From Isoetes taiwanensis (Eukaryota > Streptophyta > Lycopodiopsida > Isoetales > Isoetaceae): a stretch of 64,000 bases of DNA. The DNA lies in assembly GCA_021234155.1 (NCBI GenBank), contig JAJEKV010000054.1, forward strand, positions 4,883,962 to 4,947,961, read 5' to 3'. Position numbers and translations under genes: made by a program. How positions within the stretch are numbered: the stretch's first letter is position 1; every line of letters starts with the position of its first letter. The notes under the pieces were generated by a model, which did no database searches, had not been told where the DNA came from, and saw nothing but the letters and a program-made list of their open reading frames with translations. Positions 47,104 through 58,750 of the stretch are shown here, piece after piece.

Positions 47104-47280
47104 GAGGCAACGTGCACCATAGGCATGCATATTTCTTTAATGGGCCTTTAGAGTAACCCAGGCTCGAGGCAACATGCACCATAGGCATGCATATTTCTTT
47201 AATGGGCCTTTAGAGTAACCCAGGCTCGAGGCAACATGCATATTTCTTTAATGGGCCTTGAAGTAAACCAGGTTCGATTC
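47104..47280 (+). repeat. 62-bp tandem repeat, ~2.7 copies
   Basis: Units start at 47104, 47166 and 47228 with GAGGCAACRTGC, then CATATTTCTTTAATGGGCCT. The third copy lacks an internal CACCATAGGCATG block. Confidence 0.9.
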
Positions 47281-47879
47281 GTGGAGGCCTTCAGCCATTA
47301 CATAACCATTATATATCCTAATAATTGTTACATGATTTGTTTTGTCATATTATTATTATGATCATGATATGCATATATGCCATCCTTAGTGCCCGAAGGC
47401 CTTTATTAGGGCTCGAAGGGCCCAATTTTTTTTTTTCAAATTAACACAAACTATTGCATCCAACATATTTAAATTAAAATCCCCCTGAAACCCTCTTTGG
47501 TTTGGGTGCATATTCACACGAGGGGTTACGTAGGGCAGCGAGAGCCCTTAAAAACTTACAATGCATGTACAAAATTAACACCATTAAGTACATTCCCATA
47601 AACCTTATAGTATTTCAGAAACATCAATATACAGTATACATAAACTTGTACAGCCATACCCCACAAACGAGGATCGCTATGTACGGTCCAGATCAGGGAA
47701 TAAAGGGCAAATATGCCCATCCGACAGCTCTCAATATTATCATGTAGATTTCTTCTTCTAACTTAGCATTGAGGAAAGTTGGTGGTGGATGAGCATCCTT
47801 TGATCACAAGGAAGAGGCGCTATATTTTTCATAAAAGGCAGCCAAGGGTGCCTAAGAGGGCTAGAAGTGACAAATATTA

Positions 47880-49433
47880 CAAAGGATGGAAAGTATGGCC
47901 CCAACCAAAGAAAACCTGGAGGCAATTAGGGGACAAGAGTGTTGCAACCTAGATTGCACAGTCCAGTACAGTGTGGATGACCTCGTGCAGATAAGGTCCC
48001 AATACATTGGACAGCTTCAGAAAGATAGGATTAATTTCATCTACTCCTTGTGTAGAAATTCCAGCTATGATGAGGTTACTATATCAATTGAGGGGCCTAA
48101 AGGTATGTATGAGAGTATTGAGATGGATTCTTGGCGTGAGCAAGTCTTCATTTTACAGATACTGGGAGCAGATCAAAAAAGGGCACAGGTTGTTCCAACA
48201 TGACAATGCATTGACTTTGAAACCTAGAGCAAACACTTTGAGGGCCATTGCAGTCTTCGAGAGCTTTGTGAGATACATGTCTCAATCTATGCCCCACAAG
48301 TCGAAGGTGAACGAGCAAGGTGTGCGAGTGGTCCAAAGGGTGTAGCCACAACATTACATCCAAAAAGAGTGCCTTAAATAGGTCAACTCCATCCTAGAAA
48401 CTACTGGAGGTCGGCCTCTTTCTCAATCATATTTCAGCAAGTTATGGAGCACTCACTTCTCAGACGTGAGTGTCATGCAACACATGCCATTCTCAAAGTG
48501 CAACACTTGCATTCAACTCAAGGATACACTTGCATCAACTGCAATAGAGAAAGAAAGAATGGCAATTAGGGAGCAATTTGCAGATCACCAAAGGGACCAA
48601 ATATCATGTAGACAGTTGTATTGGCAGTGGAGAACATTTTCCCGGTCATGACTGGCAGATTTTTTGTGTATAATTCATGATAAGATGGACCAACACAAGA
48701 CTTTCTTGCCAAAGCTAGATCCTTTGCCCAAGCGTTGTCAAAACGCTTTTCAGATGAAAGTAAGTCTGGCGGGTGTCTTAACACATGGGCATGGAACTGG
48801 AACCTATGGTCATTTTGTGCTTGATCTATGGAGGGATGATCCAAACTTCCATGTGAGCTCTATTTTCAAGTGCTTGAGAACACTAGAGAAAGGATCGATA
48901 GAAGGAAGGAGGTATACTCCATCAGCCCCCATTTTTTAGGCTTTGATGGATGATCAACCGCTTTGTTACCAAAGGCAGATAAAAGAGCTCACATCCAAGG
49001 TGTCCAAAGAATCAAGGAGGACTTGGGATGATTTCCCCTTACTTGAGAACCAACTGCCAGAGGAGTTATGTGTTCAATTGGACAACTGTTGGAAAGAAAA
49101 CAAGAATAGATGGATGTTTGGGGCAATGTCATACTTGACAGCAGTGGGAGTATTCAAAGTTGTAAAAGTGGGGTTCATGATGGTTGGGCATACGCATGAT
49201 GATATAGATGCATTCTTCGGAACTTTCTCTACCAAGCTCAACTAGTCTCCCTGAACTAATGGATGTGTTTGAGAGCTGCATTGACCCCAACCCAATGGCT
49301 TTCTTGATGGATGAGGTTGCAGATTGGAACTCGTTTGTCGCGGGATACTTGCTAGATGGTAAGGATCAGTTGACAGGACACACAAAGCCACTTCAGTTCA
49401 AGTTTTGGGTTAGGGATGGAATACCGATCATGC
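47880..49433 (+). pseudogene. DUF7869-like protein, interrupted by LINE insertion
   Basis: Plus-strand pieces in changing frames give a protein like the DUF7869 family found in plants and protists. They include a Cys motif region (FSKCNTCIQLKDTL), DKMDQHKTFLPKLDPLPK, AGVLTHGHGTGTYGHFVLDL, VQLDNCWKENKNRWMFGAM and GFMMVGHTHDDIDAFFG. The Asp/Glu-bearing blocks DxxDQ, DNCxKEN and HTHDDID look like a DDE-type nuclease core, so I infer a transposase. That role is not established from this sequence. The frame then continues (GHTKPLQFKFWVRDG) and is cut at 49434 by an (AAT)n run and the LINE. Stops near 48650 and 48940 and a shift near 49245 show decay or read errors. Confidence 0.6.
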
Positions 49434-49576
<143 letters not shown>

Positions 49577-51878
49577 GAATATATTAGATCATGCTTCATG
49601 AAGCCCTTAAGGGCAAGAAGCAGCAATTACAGACAGATGTTTTCCAAAAGGAAAATCTACACATCACACATAACATTTTAACAACAAGGATCTATGTTGT
49701 TCAACTTCTAGAAAATATCTACCCAAGGAATTTGGATCTATCTGTAAAAGTGTATAGAAATCTGAAGTATCTATCTGATATCTATCCCGAATTTCCAAAT
49801 ATCTCGGGCATCTTAAGAAGGTATATGCTTCATCTTCAACTTGATGTTCATCACATAATGTGCATAAACGTTCCAGTCTAGGAGTACCATTCCAACAATC
49901 AACCTCCACATGTAGGCGATGTGAGCTTGTTCTGTACCTTGCTATTGTCCTTCTTATCCATAGTGAATGTGACTTACGCAGGTAATCCTGGTCAGCAAAT
50001 ACAAGCATGGGATTTACCTCTCGCGTATAAAATTCCATCCTTGACCCCTTCGTCTCCCAAAGCCTCTCCATAACTTTCCCTTGGACTAGATCCCTAATCC
50101 CCTCATCAGTATCCGGCCAATCCTGTTCTTCAATCCCCCATCGTTGAAACCACTGAATAACTTCCCGCATCCAGCCATTATCTTGAGTTATTTCAGTAGC
50201 TACTACTGGCAGCCTGGATCTGTCAAGTGTTCAGACTCGGTGATATAGGTAAGAGTTTGACACAATCCCTCAGCTTCAAGCGGGAGCATACCTGTTTCAG
50301 CTAATAGAATAGCAAATGGAATTTGTTTCTTTACCCCAAGTTCTTCCTGTAAAAACATCTTCAAAACACTTTCTACTTTTAGCCATAGAGCAGGTGAGAT
50401 TGACGGCCCCCATATTTGAACACCGTATAAAACCACAGTTTGGACCAGTGTTCTAAAAAGCATTCGCTGGAGGCTCCAATTCTGAAGGGAGATCCTATGA
50501 CATCTTGTCCACATGCTATACAATGCATTTTTACCTCCTGTAACTCTCTTGTTTATACATTCCTTCCATCTGTAATTAGAGCAGATTTCTAAGCCAAGAT
50601 ACTTATAATTCTTCACAACTCAATCTGATACCCCTTAAAATAAGGCCTTTGGACTGTACCAAACACCATACATTTGGTCTTTTTCATGTTCACCTTCATG
50701 CCTCTCATATCACAAAATGAGGCTAAGCTATTTAAATGTTGCTGTAATCCATCTTGTGTGTCAGATAACAAAACTACATCGTCTGCATATAGTAATATTT
50801 GGATCAGAAAGTGTCCCAAGCGAGTCCCTGCATACCTGTAAGCGCTCAACCACTCTTCGAGCTCGTCAATAAAGAGCCCAAATAGTGTCGGTGATAGCGG
50901 GCAGCCCTGCTTCACTCCAATCGTACTCAAAATTTCCGCATCTTTAGATAAGCGTGCTCTGACCTCTTCATAAAGCCTGGCCACTGCACCTCTCAATAAA
51001 GACGGAACTCCCAGTTTCTCCATTCTAATGTCCAGTCCTAAACGTCACACAGTGTCAACAGCTTTAGAAAAATCTATGTATGCAATGTATAAAGCCTTTC
51101 CTGGCCTCTTAGCCTGCTCCCTTAGAGAACAGAGTGTTAGCAGATGATCAAGTGTACTATGGTTAACTCTGAAACTAGCTTGACCCTTGGCTCGCTTGCC
51201 TGCTCTTTCAGCCCAGCTACTTAATTTACTTTCAAGCAATCTCCCTAAGATTTTAGCAAAGACACTTCCAATCATTATCGTTCTGTAATTTTTAACCTCA
51301 TATTTGCTACCTGATTTGTGTACTGGAACAACCCGACAGCAACTCCACTCTCTCGGTAATCCATCTCTCACAGCGTCATTTAACAACTGAGTAAGAATTG
51401 GTATTATCTGTTCCCCACCCCATTTCAGCAACTCAGCTGACATGCCCTCTAAGTCAGATGCCTTCCCATTGGATACTTGCTTCAGTTGCTCCTTAACATC
51501 TGTTTCTGTAAAAAGATCACATGTGATGTCTATTAATGGTATCTGGCTGGCATTTGGAACATGATATATGCTTCTTACTAAGTCTAGAAGCTCATTTGTA
51601 TCAAGCTCAACCATCTTTTCCTTGGTTAACGTTTTGGACCAGAATAACTTTGGACGTTCGCTAAAGAGCACTTCTAAATCTGTCTGTATTTATTACCTTT
51701 AGGAAGCCGTTTACGCGCCTTCTTGCATTCTTCGTCAAACCACGAATTGCATGGCTTGCCTAAGACCTTTCGTTTACTCCAGCCAAATGCTTCAGTTGCA
51801 GCATCTATGATGGCATGTTTAAAAGCCTGGGCATTAGCTTCCAAAGACGAATCTTTCCATTCCTTAAGCTTGCTCAAG
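49577..51878 (-). mobile_element. LINE, 3' part: reverse transcriptase and C-terminal Cys domain
   Basis: Reading from 51878 leftward: a linker with SWFDEECKKARKRL, then RT blocks (51671-51045) with GKASDLEGMSAELLKWGG, NYRTIMIGSVFAKIL and AYIDFSKAVDTV. After one in-frame TGA at 51045-51047 and seven codons, the next piece (51023-50613) has QGCPLSPTLFGLFIDEL and the YADD catalytic motif (residues 79-82). Frameshifts follow near 50616 and 50190. The C-terminus (50170-49664) has a CTLCDEHQVEDEAYTFLRC-type zinc-binding motif usual at LINE ORF2 ends. It copies its RNA by target-primed reverse transcription. The ORF is broken in at least three places as read. Confidence 0.9.
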
Positions 51879-52504
51879 TGTAGAAATTGTTCCAGAAATA
51901 GTCAGTATAACAATAGCTTTATTCACCAAATTTGCTAGACAACTTTATAAACAAGGCTTATAAAAGCTTAGATTCATGGAGCCAAAATATGGTCACTCAT
52001 CCATAAACCTTTTACAAAAAAACTACAACTCCTGCACTCAGCTCTCGACCTGTAAACCCGCCTGTCTATCTATTCCTCCAGTATTTATCTCCATATTTAC
52101 CTTCCAATTCGGGTGCATCCACTTGTCAAATTGTGCATCCCCTTCATATAGAAAGTTCTCCAACTTGCCTAAAAATCAGGAGTAGATAGACTTGCCTTCC
52201 TTAAAATTCGGCCCTAGTTGACTTTGACTTTGACTGGTCAACACAAACCCTAAGTGGCGGGCAGGGGGTGTCTGTGTGTTTCTAGCGAGCCCAGCAACAC
52301 CCGGGTAGGGGGTGCCCGCCACTTTGACTTTGACCCGCCACCTTTGACTTTGACTTTGATCTACTGCCACTGCTTCTCATAGGTCTTTCCAAAGCTTTGT
52401 ATAACATGACACCATTTAACATGCCACTGCTCTAATCTACTGCCACTGCTTCTCATAGATTAGAATAGAATATCACTCACAATTATTACATGACAACTAC
52501 AACA
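51879..52504 (-). repeat. 3' LTR of Ty1/copia element
   Basis: 626 bases; minus strand TGTTGTAGTTGTC ... CAATTTCTACA, with proper TG..CA ends. It contains TTTGACTTTGACTTTGA-type short repeats near 52340. The target duplication TCAAG is immediately left. Confidence 0.95.
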
Positions 52505-52514
52505 TTCCCCCTTC
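52505..52514 (-). other. Polypurine tract of Ty1/copia element
   Basis: The minus strand reads GAAGGGGGAA directly before the 3' LTR start TGTTG. This is the plus-strand DNA primer site for reverse transcription. Confidence 0.85.
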
Positions 52515-54087
52515 ATGTAATAAGCAGATTCTGATTATAGTGGATTATTGTTCTTAACTTGAGAAACCTGCTGGCTGTAAGTGCCTTGGTGAGAATATCA
52601 GCTAATTGTCCATCCGTTGCAACATATATCATTTGTAGCATGTTTTTCTTCACTATGTCTCTAAGAAAGTGGACTTCCATTTCAATGTGCTTTGTTCTTT
52701 CGTGAAGAACAGGGTTTTTTGACATAGCTATGCAACTGGTATTGTCACAGTAAATAGCAGTAGGATTATTCTGTGGAGTTTCCAATTCTGCTAAGAGTCT
52801 TCTTTCCCAAATCAACTCCTTTGCTACTAAGCAAGCCGCATATTATTCAAATCTCGCACTTGACAAGTGCTATGCTAGATTTTTTTTGCACTTCCAGTGC
52901 TGTGTGCCCCACCCAACATGACTAAATAACCCGGTGGATTTTCTTTGATCTAAATCTCCTCCCCAGTCTGAATCACAATATGCTTTCAGTTCAAGTTTAG
53001 CTGGATTGTACATAATTCCAACTTCCAAGGAGCCCTTTAAATACCTCAAAATTCTTTTTGCAGCAGTCCAATGAGCTACACCAGGATTGTTATTATATCT
53101 GCTTAATAAATTGACAGCAAAGGAAATATCTGGCCTTGTACAATTAGCCACATAAGCAAGACAACCAATTAAAGATCTCAGATGTAGTTCTTTCCATTTG
53201 CCTCACCTCCTGAGCAGATTTTGGGCACATATCTTCTGAAATTCTGTGTCCAGGTACTAATGGAGTATCTGCAACATTACAATCCTGCATTTTAAAAGTT
53301 TTTAACATATTAGTAATATGTGTTTGTTGACTTAAGAGTAAAGTCTTGTTTGTCCCTGTCCTGCCGACTTCAATTCCAAGAAACCTCTTCAGTTCTCCTA
53401 AATCAGTCATTTGAAATCTTTTACTCAAAATATTCTTACAATGCAAAAGAATATTCTTGCCTTTCGCTACCATAATATTATCATCTACATATAGGGCAAT
53501 CACACACCATTCATCTCCACTTCTAAATCTATATAGATTCCCATCACACAAAAACTTCTCAAATCCCTGTTCAAGCAAATAGCCATCCATACATTTGTAC
53601 CATTCTCTAGGAGCTGTTTTAACCCATACACATCGATTCAACTTCCAAACTTTACCTTCAATTTCACAAATCGAGCTGGTTTTAGATAGATTTCTTCTTC
53701 CAATTTAGCATTTAAAAATGATGTACTGACATCCATATGATGAATCTCTAAGTCTTCAGAATTTGCAATAGCTAACAACATTCGAAGACTATTAATCTTT
53801 ACTAATGGAGAAAATGTTTCATCAAAGTCTTGACCTTGCTTTTGAGTGAATCCTTGAGCAACAAGTCTAGCTTTGTATTTTCTGGATTTCCCATCAGCTC
53901 CAAGTTTAATTCTGTATATCCATTTGCTTCCTACAACATTTTTACTTTCAGGTCTGTCCACAAGTATATAAGTATTAGTTCTATGAAATGAGTTCATCTC
54001 ATCTTCCATAGCTTTCCTCCAGTCATCTTTATTTTTTCCACTTATAGCCTCATTATAACTTTTTGGAGCCTCTTCATTTTCTAGCAC
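52513..54087 (-). pseudogene. copia pol: reverse transcriptase and RNase H, frameshifted
   Basis: Three shifts separate four readable pieces. 54087-53638 has the RT start (NVVGSKWIYRIKLGADGK, ARLVAQGFTQKQGQDFDETF and FLNAKLEEEIYL). 53641-53144 has the catalytic YVDD (residues 51-54) and GELKRFLGIEV. 53151-52870 has NCTRPDISFAVNLLSRYNNN and SDWGGDLDQRKSTG. 52815-52513 has the RNase H end, with HIEMEVHFLRD and ADILTKAL. Together they make the replication polymerase of the element. The shifts lie at 53640, 53150 and ~52860. There is also a local loss in RNase H where SWKCKKQ...STSEAEY is expected, as only WKCKKNLA is seen before the frame changes. Confidence 0.92.
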
Positions 54088-54268
54088 TAGAATATCAAAT
54101 CTTGTGTTTATTTCCCCTCACTTTCCAAAGAATCTTTTACTTCGCCATGAACATCCCTTCCAAATAATGCAATATCCTTATTTTCATCCCTGTAGCATCC
54201 GTGGTTTCCGGTTCTTCTTTTCCTTTTTGGTTTTTCCACTATTTCTTCATGTATATGTTGAGTATCTT

Positions 54269-55539
54269 CTACGGGTTTTCAGTCCCATTTGCGTGTTCTT
54301 CTACTTGTTCTACCTCATCATCATCATCACTAAAGTCTGCAACTTTAGTCTGACCATCTACACTAGTATTTCCTTCAAGTTTAATTGACTCTTCATGCAG
54401 ACTATTAGTTTCCTTTTGATTATTCATAGCTTCCTTGCCATCTGCTGTATTTACTTTAGGAATAGTTCTGTAAAACTGATTTTCAGAAAATACCACATCT
54501 CTGCTAATAATTATTTTCCTTTGAGCTGGATTGTATAATCTATATCCCTTTGAATTTTCATCATAGCCTACCAGATAACAGATATAAGATCGATCATCAA
54601 GCTTTTTCCTTAATTCTTCTGGAACCTGTGCAAAAGCCAAACAACCATAAGTTCTAAATTTTTCAAAAGATGGTGCCTTACCTGACCATAGCATTTCAGG
54701 TATGGCTCCATTTATGCTCATTGAAGGCAACCTGTTTTGAATAAACACTGCAGTTTTCAGTGCCTCATCCCATAAAAAATTTGGCAATCCTGAATACTTC
54801 AACATAGATCTGACTGCATTTAATAAGGTTCTATTTTTTCTTTCTGCCACTCCATTCTGCTGTGGAGAATACCGACATGTAAGTTGTCTTTTAATACCTT
54901 TGGATGCACAGAACCATTTAAATTCATCTGACAGATATTCACCACCTCTGTCAGATCTGATACATTTGATCTTTGCTCCAGTTTCCAACTCTACATCAGC
55001 AACAAAAATTTTAAAAGCATCTAGAGCTTGATCTTTTGATTTCAATAAATAGCAATTAGCTCTTCTACTGAAATCATCAATAAAAGACATAAAATACTTG
55101 TAACCAGATATACTAGTTACATTTATAGGCCCACACAAATCTGTGTGAATTAACTCCAAAATTCTTTTTGACCTGTGTTTTGACTTCTTAAAGATTTGTC
55201 TAGTCTGCTTTCCAAGCATACAGCCAGGCCACAAATTTTCTCTTCCTTATTTGAAGTCATGGTGATCAACCCTCTCTTTTCCAGAGCATCAAGATTCTTG
55301 AAATTTGTATGTCCAAGCCTAGTATGCCAAACTTGTTTGGAAGTACATTCAATGGAATTTAGACATGGAACATGACTGTATGGAAAACCAAACAAGTTAC
55401 CAACACGTCTGCCAACGAACTTGATTTCATTATCATGAAAAATAGTACATTCCAGTTTTTCAAATACAACTTTGTAACCAAGATCAACAAGTTGACTTAC
55501 TGAAATCAAATTTCTTACTAGTCCAGGAACACACAACAC
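54269..55539 (-). pseudogene. copia pol: GAG-pre-integrase and integrase, frameshifted
   Basis: The piece 55539-55150 gives the pre-integrase domain (KDVLCVPGLVRNLISVSQL-like start, VWHTRLGHTNFKNLDALEKR). The frame moves near 55235, and the piece 55234-54269 gives the integrase core. It contains RILELIHTDLCGPINVTSIS, FMSFIDDFSRRANCYL, IRSDRGGEYLSDEF and SPQQNGVAERKNRTLLNAVR, so the DDE residues are all present. A C-terminal GYDENSKGYRLYNP segment and an acidic tail follow. Integrase joins element cDNA to host DNA. The HHCC zinc motif is broken by the shift: CGLAVCLES is read where CxxC is expected. Confidence 0.92.
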
Positions 55540-55875
55540 ATCTTTGAGTTTAACAGTTTCCCTTGTAAATCAAAGATTTCTAAAACACCAACATCCTTAA
55601 TCTGGCCGCACTCCACCATCTCCCAACCGTACATGCCCAACTTTCTTTACACAATTAAAGGCGATTTGGCTTGAAGACTACACTTTTTTTCTCGCTCCCC
55701 TAATCTATCACACAAAAATTGTCATCCAAGGATTTTGAAGCAAGAACATTATTTGAGACATGATTACACGCTTACCTCAAAAATTTCATCTCCACTTTGC
55801 TAGCTTCTTCAATACTTTCCTCTTTTTTACCGATTCATACTTGGTTGAAACCTCCCTCTCCCCCCCTTCTCCAGC
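55540..55875 (-). pseudogene. copia protease region, degenerate
   Basis: The aspartic protease should lie here between Gag and integrase. At about 55705 the minus strand reads codons for V-I-D-stop-G, where an Asp-Ser/Thr-Gly motif is expected, so the Ser codon appears as TAG. Further shifts surround KVGHVRLGDGG-like and LQGKLL-like family motifs. Gag-pol processing could not be done by this copy as read. Confidence 0.65.
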
Positions 55876-56673
55876 CTAAGCACGACCTCTCCCTCTTCCA
55901 GATGAAGATTTAGGACTTGGACATTCTGAAGCCAAATGTCCTTTACCATCACAGTTAAAACACTTGAACACCTTGCCCTCAAAAGTACAATTTGCTTTTA
56001 AATGACCATACCTCTTACATTTAAAACATGGCCCTATTTTATCTTTGCTGATTTCTGAAGTACTTACACCCTTTTTAAACTTCCCACTGAATAGTACTTC
56101 TGGTGATTGCTCTTCATCATCAAAACCCCTTCGAGTCTGTTCAAACTCTGTTTGAATCATTTTTACAGCATGCTCTTTGCTAGTAGCCACATTCCTAATT
56201 AGTGTAGCTAAATGAGAATTATGAGAAACTGACTTGGCTAAGTACAGAATTTGATTTTGATCATTCACAATAGATCCTGCACCTTCTAAGTCTGCAATTA
56301 TGGACTCAAATTTCTCCATAAACTCAGTTATATTGTCTTTTTCAAACAACTTAAGTCTTCTAAGTTGTTTTTCCAAAACATCTATCTGGGACGAACTCTT
56401 GATTTCAAAATGTTTAATCATATATTCCCACATCTCCTTTGGCTGTTTACCTCTCAATTTTAATTTCAAAGCAGTTCCTACCTTGCTCATAATAATGGCT
56501 TGGGCCTCCATTATTTTAGTGGCATCAGTTTGAATTGCAGAGCTACCTCCACCAACAACAGATCCACCACCCGAGCTTTCACCACCCGAACTTGCACTTG
56601 CACTCTCAGTGGGACCACCTCCTGGATTAGTACCTGCAGTACCAGATCTAGCAGGGGATGCAGAAGTAGCCAT
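55876..56673 (-). CDS. copia Gag, two zinc knuckles
   Basis: 265 aa, intact, starting at the first Met after the primer site (leader ~160 bases). Residues 1-55 are a low-complexity Gly/Ser stretch. Residues ~55-200 form the UBN2-type capsid domain (KIMEAQAIIMSKVGTALKLK, LRRLKLFEKDNITEFMEKFE, ATLIRNVATSKEH). Two CX2CX4HX4C knuckles follow at ~216-229 (CFKCKRYGHLKANC) and ~238-251 (CFNCDGKGHLASEC), then a GRGRGRA tail. It packages element RNA in virus-like particles in the cytoplasm. The frame closes at 55876, just before the broken protease. Many copia elements join gag and pol in one frame, so this stop may be a defect. Confidence 0.93.
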   Translation of the reverse strand: MATSASPARSGTAGTNPGGGPTESASASSGGESSGGGSVVGGGSSAIQTDATKIMEAQAIIMSKVGTALKLKLRGKQPKEMWEYMIKHFEIKSSSQIDVLEKQLRRLKLFEKDNITEFMEKFESIIADLEGAGSIVNDQNQILYLAKSVSHNSHLATLIRNVATSKEHAVKMIQTEFEQTRRGFDDEEQSPEVLFSGKFKKGVSTSEISKDKIGPCFKCKRYGHLKANCTFEGKVFKCFNCDGKGHLASECPSPKSSSGRGRGRA

Positions 56674-56830
56674 GGCAAATGTACTGCCATCAATTAAGCC
56701 CCAAAGATTTTCAAACTTTCAAACAGATTCAATTCCTTCTTTCCAAATTTGAAAACCAGTGTCACCTTTAAACACTTCAACAGTTGCTAGCAAATTGGCA
56801 CCGAATCTGGTTGACATCCTGAGTCACCTT

Positions 56831-56843
56831 AGCTCTGATACCA
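56831..56843 (-). other. Primer-binding site, tRNA-iMet 3' end
   Basis: The minus strand reads TGGTATCAGAGCT just inside the 5' LTR. It is complementary to the 3' acceptor end of plant initiator tRNA-Met, the standard plant copia primer. Confidence 0.93.
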
Positions 56844-56844
56844 C

Positions 56845-57470
56845 TTTAGAAATTGTTCCAGAAATAGTCAGTATAACAATAGCTTTATTCACCAAATTTG
56901 CTAGACAACTTTATAAACAAGGCTTATAAAAGCTTAGATTCATGGAGCCAAAATATGGTCACTCATCCATAAACCTTTTACAAAAAAACTACAACTCCTG
57001 CACTCAGCTCTCGACCTGTAAACCCGCCTGTCTATCTATTCCTCCAGTATTTATCTCCATATTTACCTTCCAATTCGGGTGCATCCACTTGTCAAATTGT
57101 GCATCCCCTTCATATAGAAAGTTCTCCAACTTGCCTAAAAATCAGGAGTAGATAGACTTGCCTTCCTTAAAATTCGGCCCTAGTTGACTTTGACTTTGAC
57201 TGGTCAACACAAACCCTAAGTGGCGGGCAGGGGGTGTCTGTGTGTTTCTAGCGAGCCCAGCAACACCCGGGTAGGGGGTGCCCGCCACTTTGACTTTGAC
57301 CCGCCACCTTTGACTTTGACTTTGACCTACTGCCACTGCTTCTCATAGGTCTTTCCAAAGCTTTGTATAACATGACACCATTTAACATGCCACTGCTCTA
57401 ATCTACTGCCACTGCTTCTCATAGATTAGAATAGAATATCACTCACAATTATTACATGACAACTACAACA
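56845..57470 (-). repeat. 5' LTR of Ty1/copia element
   Basis: 626 bases, aligned without a gap at the points compared to the 3' LTR. The inner end reads ..TTTCTAAA where the 3' LTR has ..TTTCTACA. TCAAG follows at 57471. Confidence 0.95.
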
Positions 57471-58030
57471 TCAAGCACTTTTTATATGCTTCCGATTTGG
57501 CATATTGAGTCTGAGCTTCGGGATAAAAGCTTTTTTATTTGATATCCTTTTTGGACTGATTTTTAATTGAAAACATACTGGTAGGTGATCAGATTCTATG
57601 TATTTGTCCCCAATCTCAAAGCATTCAACAATGTCACTATCTATTGGAGCTACTAGATAGTCTACTATACTCTCACCCATCCATGTCACATAGGTGGATC
57701 TCACTGATTCAGGAAACTTTGCTACTCCATTCAGTATCTTAAGTTTGCAACAAGTACAATAATCCAGCAAGTAATCTCCCATCATGTTCTTTGTTTGGTC
57801 AGAGCTGTTCCGTATAAAATTCTCATCGGACACTTCTTCTAAACGATGATCACCATCACATTCAAATGTAGCAGCTTGTTGCCCTTTGGTTCTACCATTA
57901 AAATCTCCAACTAAAATGACATTACCTTTCTCTTTTAGCGAAGCAGTTTGCAGCGTAAGCTCATGAAAAGGATTGTCGTTAAGAATGCCATCCTGATGGT
58001 ATATTGGCATGCCCAGAGGTGCATAATAGC
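57471..58030 (-). mobile_element. LINE, 5' part: AP-type endonuclease (C-terminal half)
   Basis: On the minus strand the frame opens just inside the hAT-like insertion (YYAPLGMPIYHQDG) and runs to the copia junction. Endonuclease motifs are VILVGDFNGR (residues ~31-40 of the 58010 frame), YVTWMGESIVDYLVAP and ESDHLPVCFQL (the His of the catalytic SDH). It nicks target DNA for LINE insertion. The frame resumes after the copia element at 51878 with a one-base slip. Confidence 0.9.
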
Positions 58031-58628
58031 CAGTGTTGTCAGGTACGTTTAGTACGATACGGGTATTATACGTACTTAACGTATTAATACCGTATGCATA
58101 CCTCTCATTTAAAAAGTACTTTAAATACGTTTTTTGGAATTATAAAATACTTATTAAATACGTACTTTACGTACAGTACGTTAAGTGCTTCGTATAATTT
58201 TTTAGAACTATTATTTCTTGTATTGCAGTTGAAATAGTTGCAATAACAACTAATATGAAGAACTTCAAGTTTTAAATAATGAACCAGAATATATTACTCT
58301 AGAAAATTAAGCATTTCTCAAAGTTTTCAATCCAAAATATATCTATTTAAGAGTGATATATTCTACTTTGCAATCTACACCCACATACAAATAAATTTAA
58401 GTAATTGTTGCTCATTTGTTGCATCCGGAGCTATTAACTGCCGCTGACCTCTGTATTTCTTTCTTGGCATAAATGCAAGCTACTGAAGTATTAAGGAGAA
58501 GATCTTTTCTCCTGCCATGAGAAAACAAGGAGAAAGGTGGGCCTGCATCTCCATCTCCATTCCGATTCGGCGGCTAGGATAAGAAGGGGGGGGGGCAGAG
58601 GTTTTGGGTTTTTATTTGCAAGAAGATT

Positions 58629-58660
<32 letters not shown>

Positions 58661-58750
58661 TACAATTCCATAATTTCCCTAATGTCTAAAGTCTCCTAAT
58701 GTGTTTTTTACTCCTATTCAATAATACATAATAATGTATATTTCCTAAAC
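58031..58750. mobile_element. hAT-like non-autonomous insertion in LINE (right limit uncertain)
   Basis: The LINE frame stops at CAGTGTTGTCAGGTACG (58031), a tip in the style of hAT elements (CAGNGTTGTCA). It resumes near 58750 with decayed endonuclease sequence. The first 170 bases are rich in TACGTA/TACGTTAA palindromic motifs. The interior is non-coding and holds a G10 run (58587) and a T27 run (~58631). No matching right tip or 8-bp duplication is visible, so the right part may be deleted along with ~50 codons of LINE. Confidence 0.4.

Larger units (their letters stand above)
51879..57470 (-). mobile_element. Ty1/copia LTR retrotransposon, young, inserted in LINE
   Basis: This element has all its parts: two 626-bp LTRs, a 5-bp target duplication TCAAG (51874-51878 and 57471-57475), a primer site, a polypurine tract, gag and pol. 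The pol order is protease region, integrase, RT, RNase H, which defines copia. LTRs differ at one internal base (52360 T, 57326 C) and at the outermost bases among those I compared, so insertion was recent. Yet pol is split over several frames and the protease is unreadable, which points to a defective copy, read errors, or both. Confidence 0.95.

Noticed and set aside
51976-52370. Short frames on both strands inside the LTR, repeated at 56942-57336
   Set aside because: Identical because they lie in paired LTRs. LTR sequence is not coding and the frames match no family.
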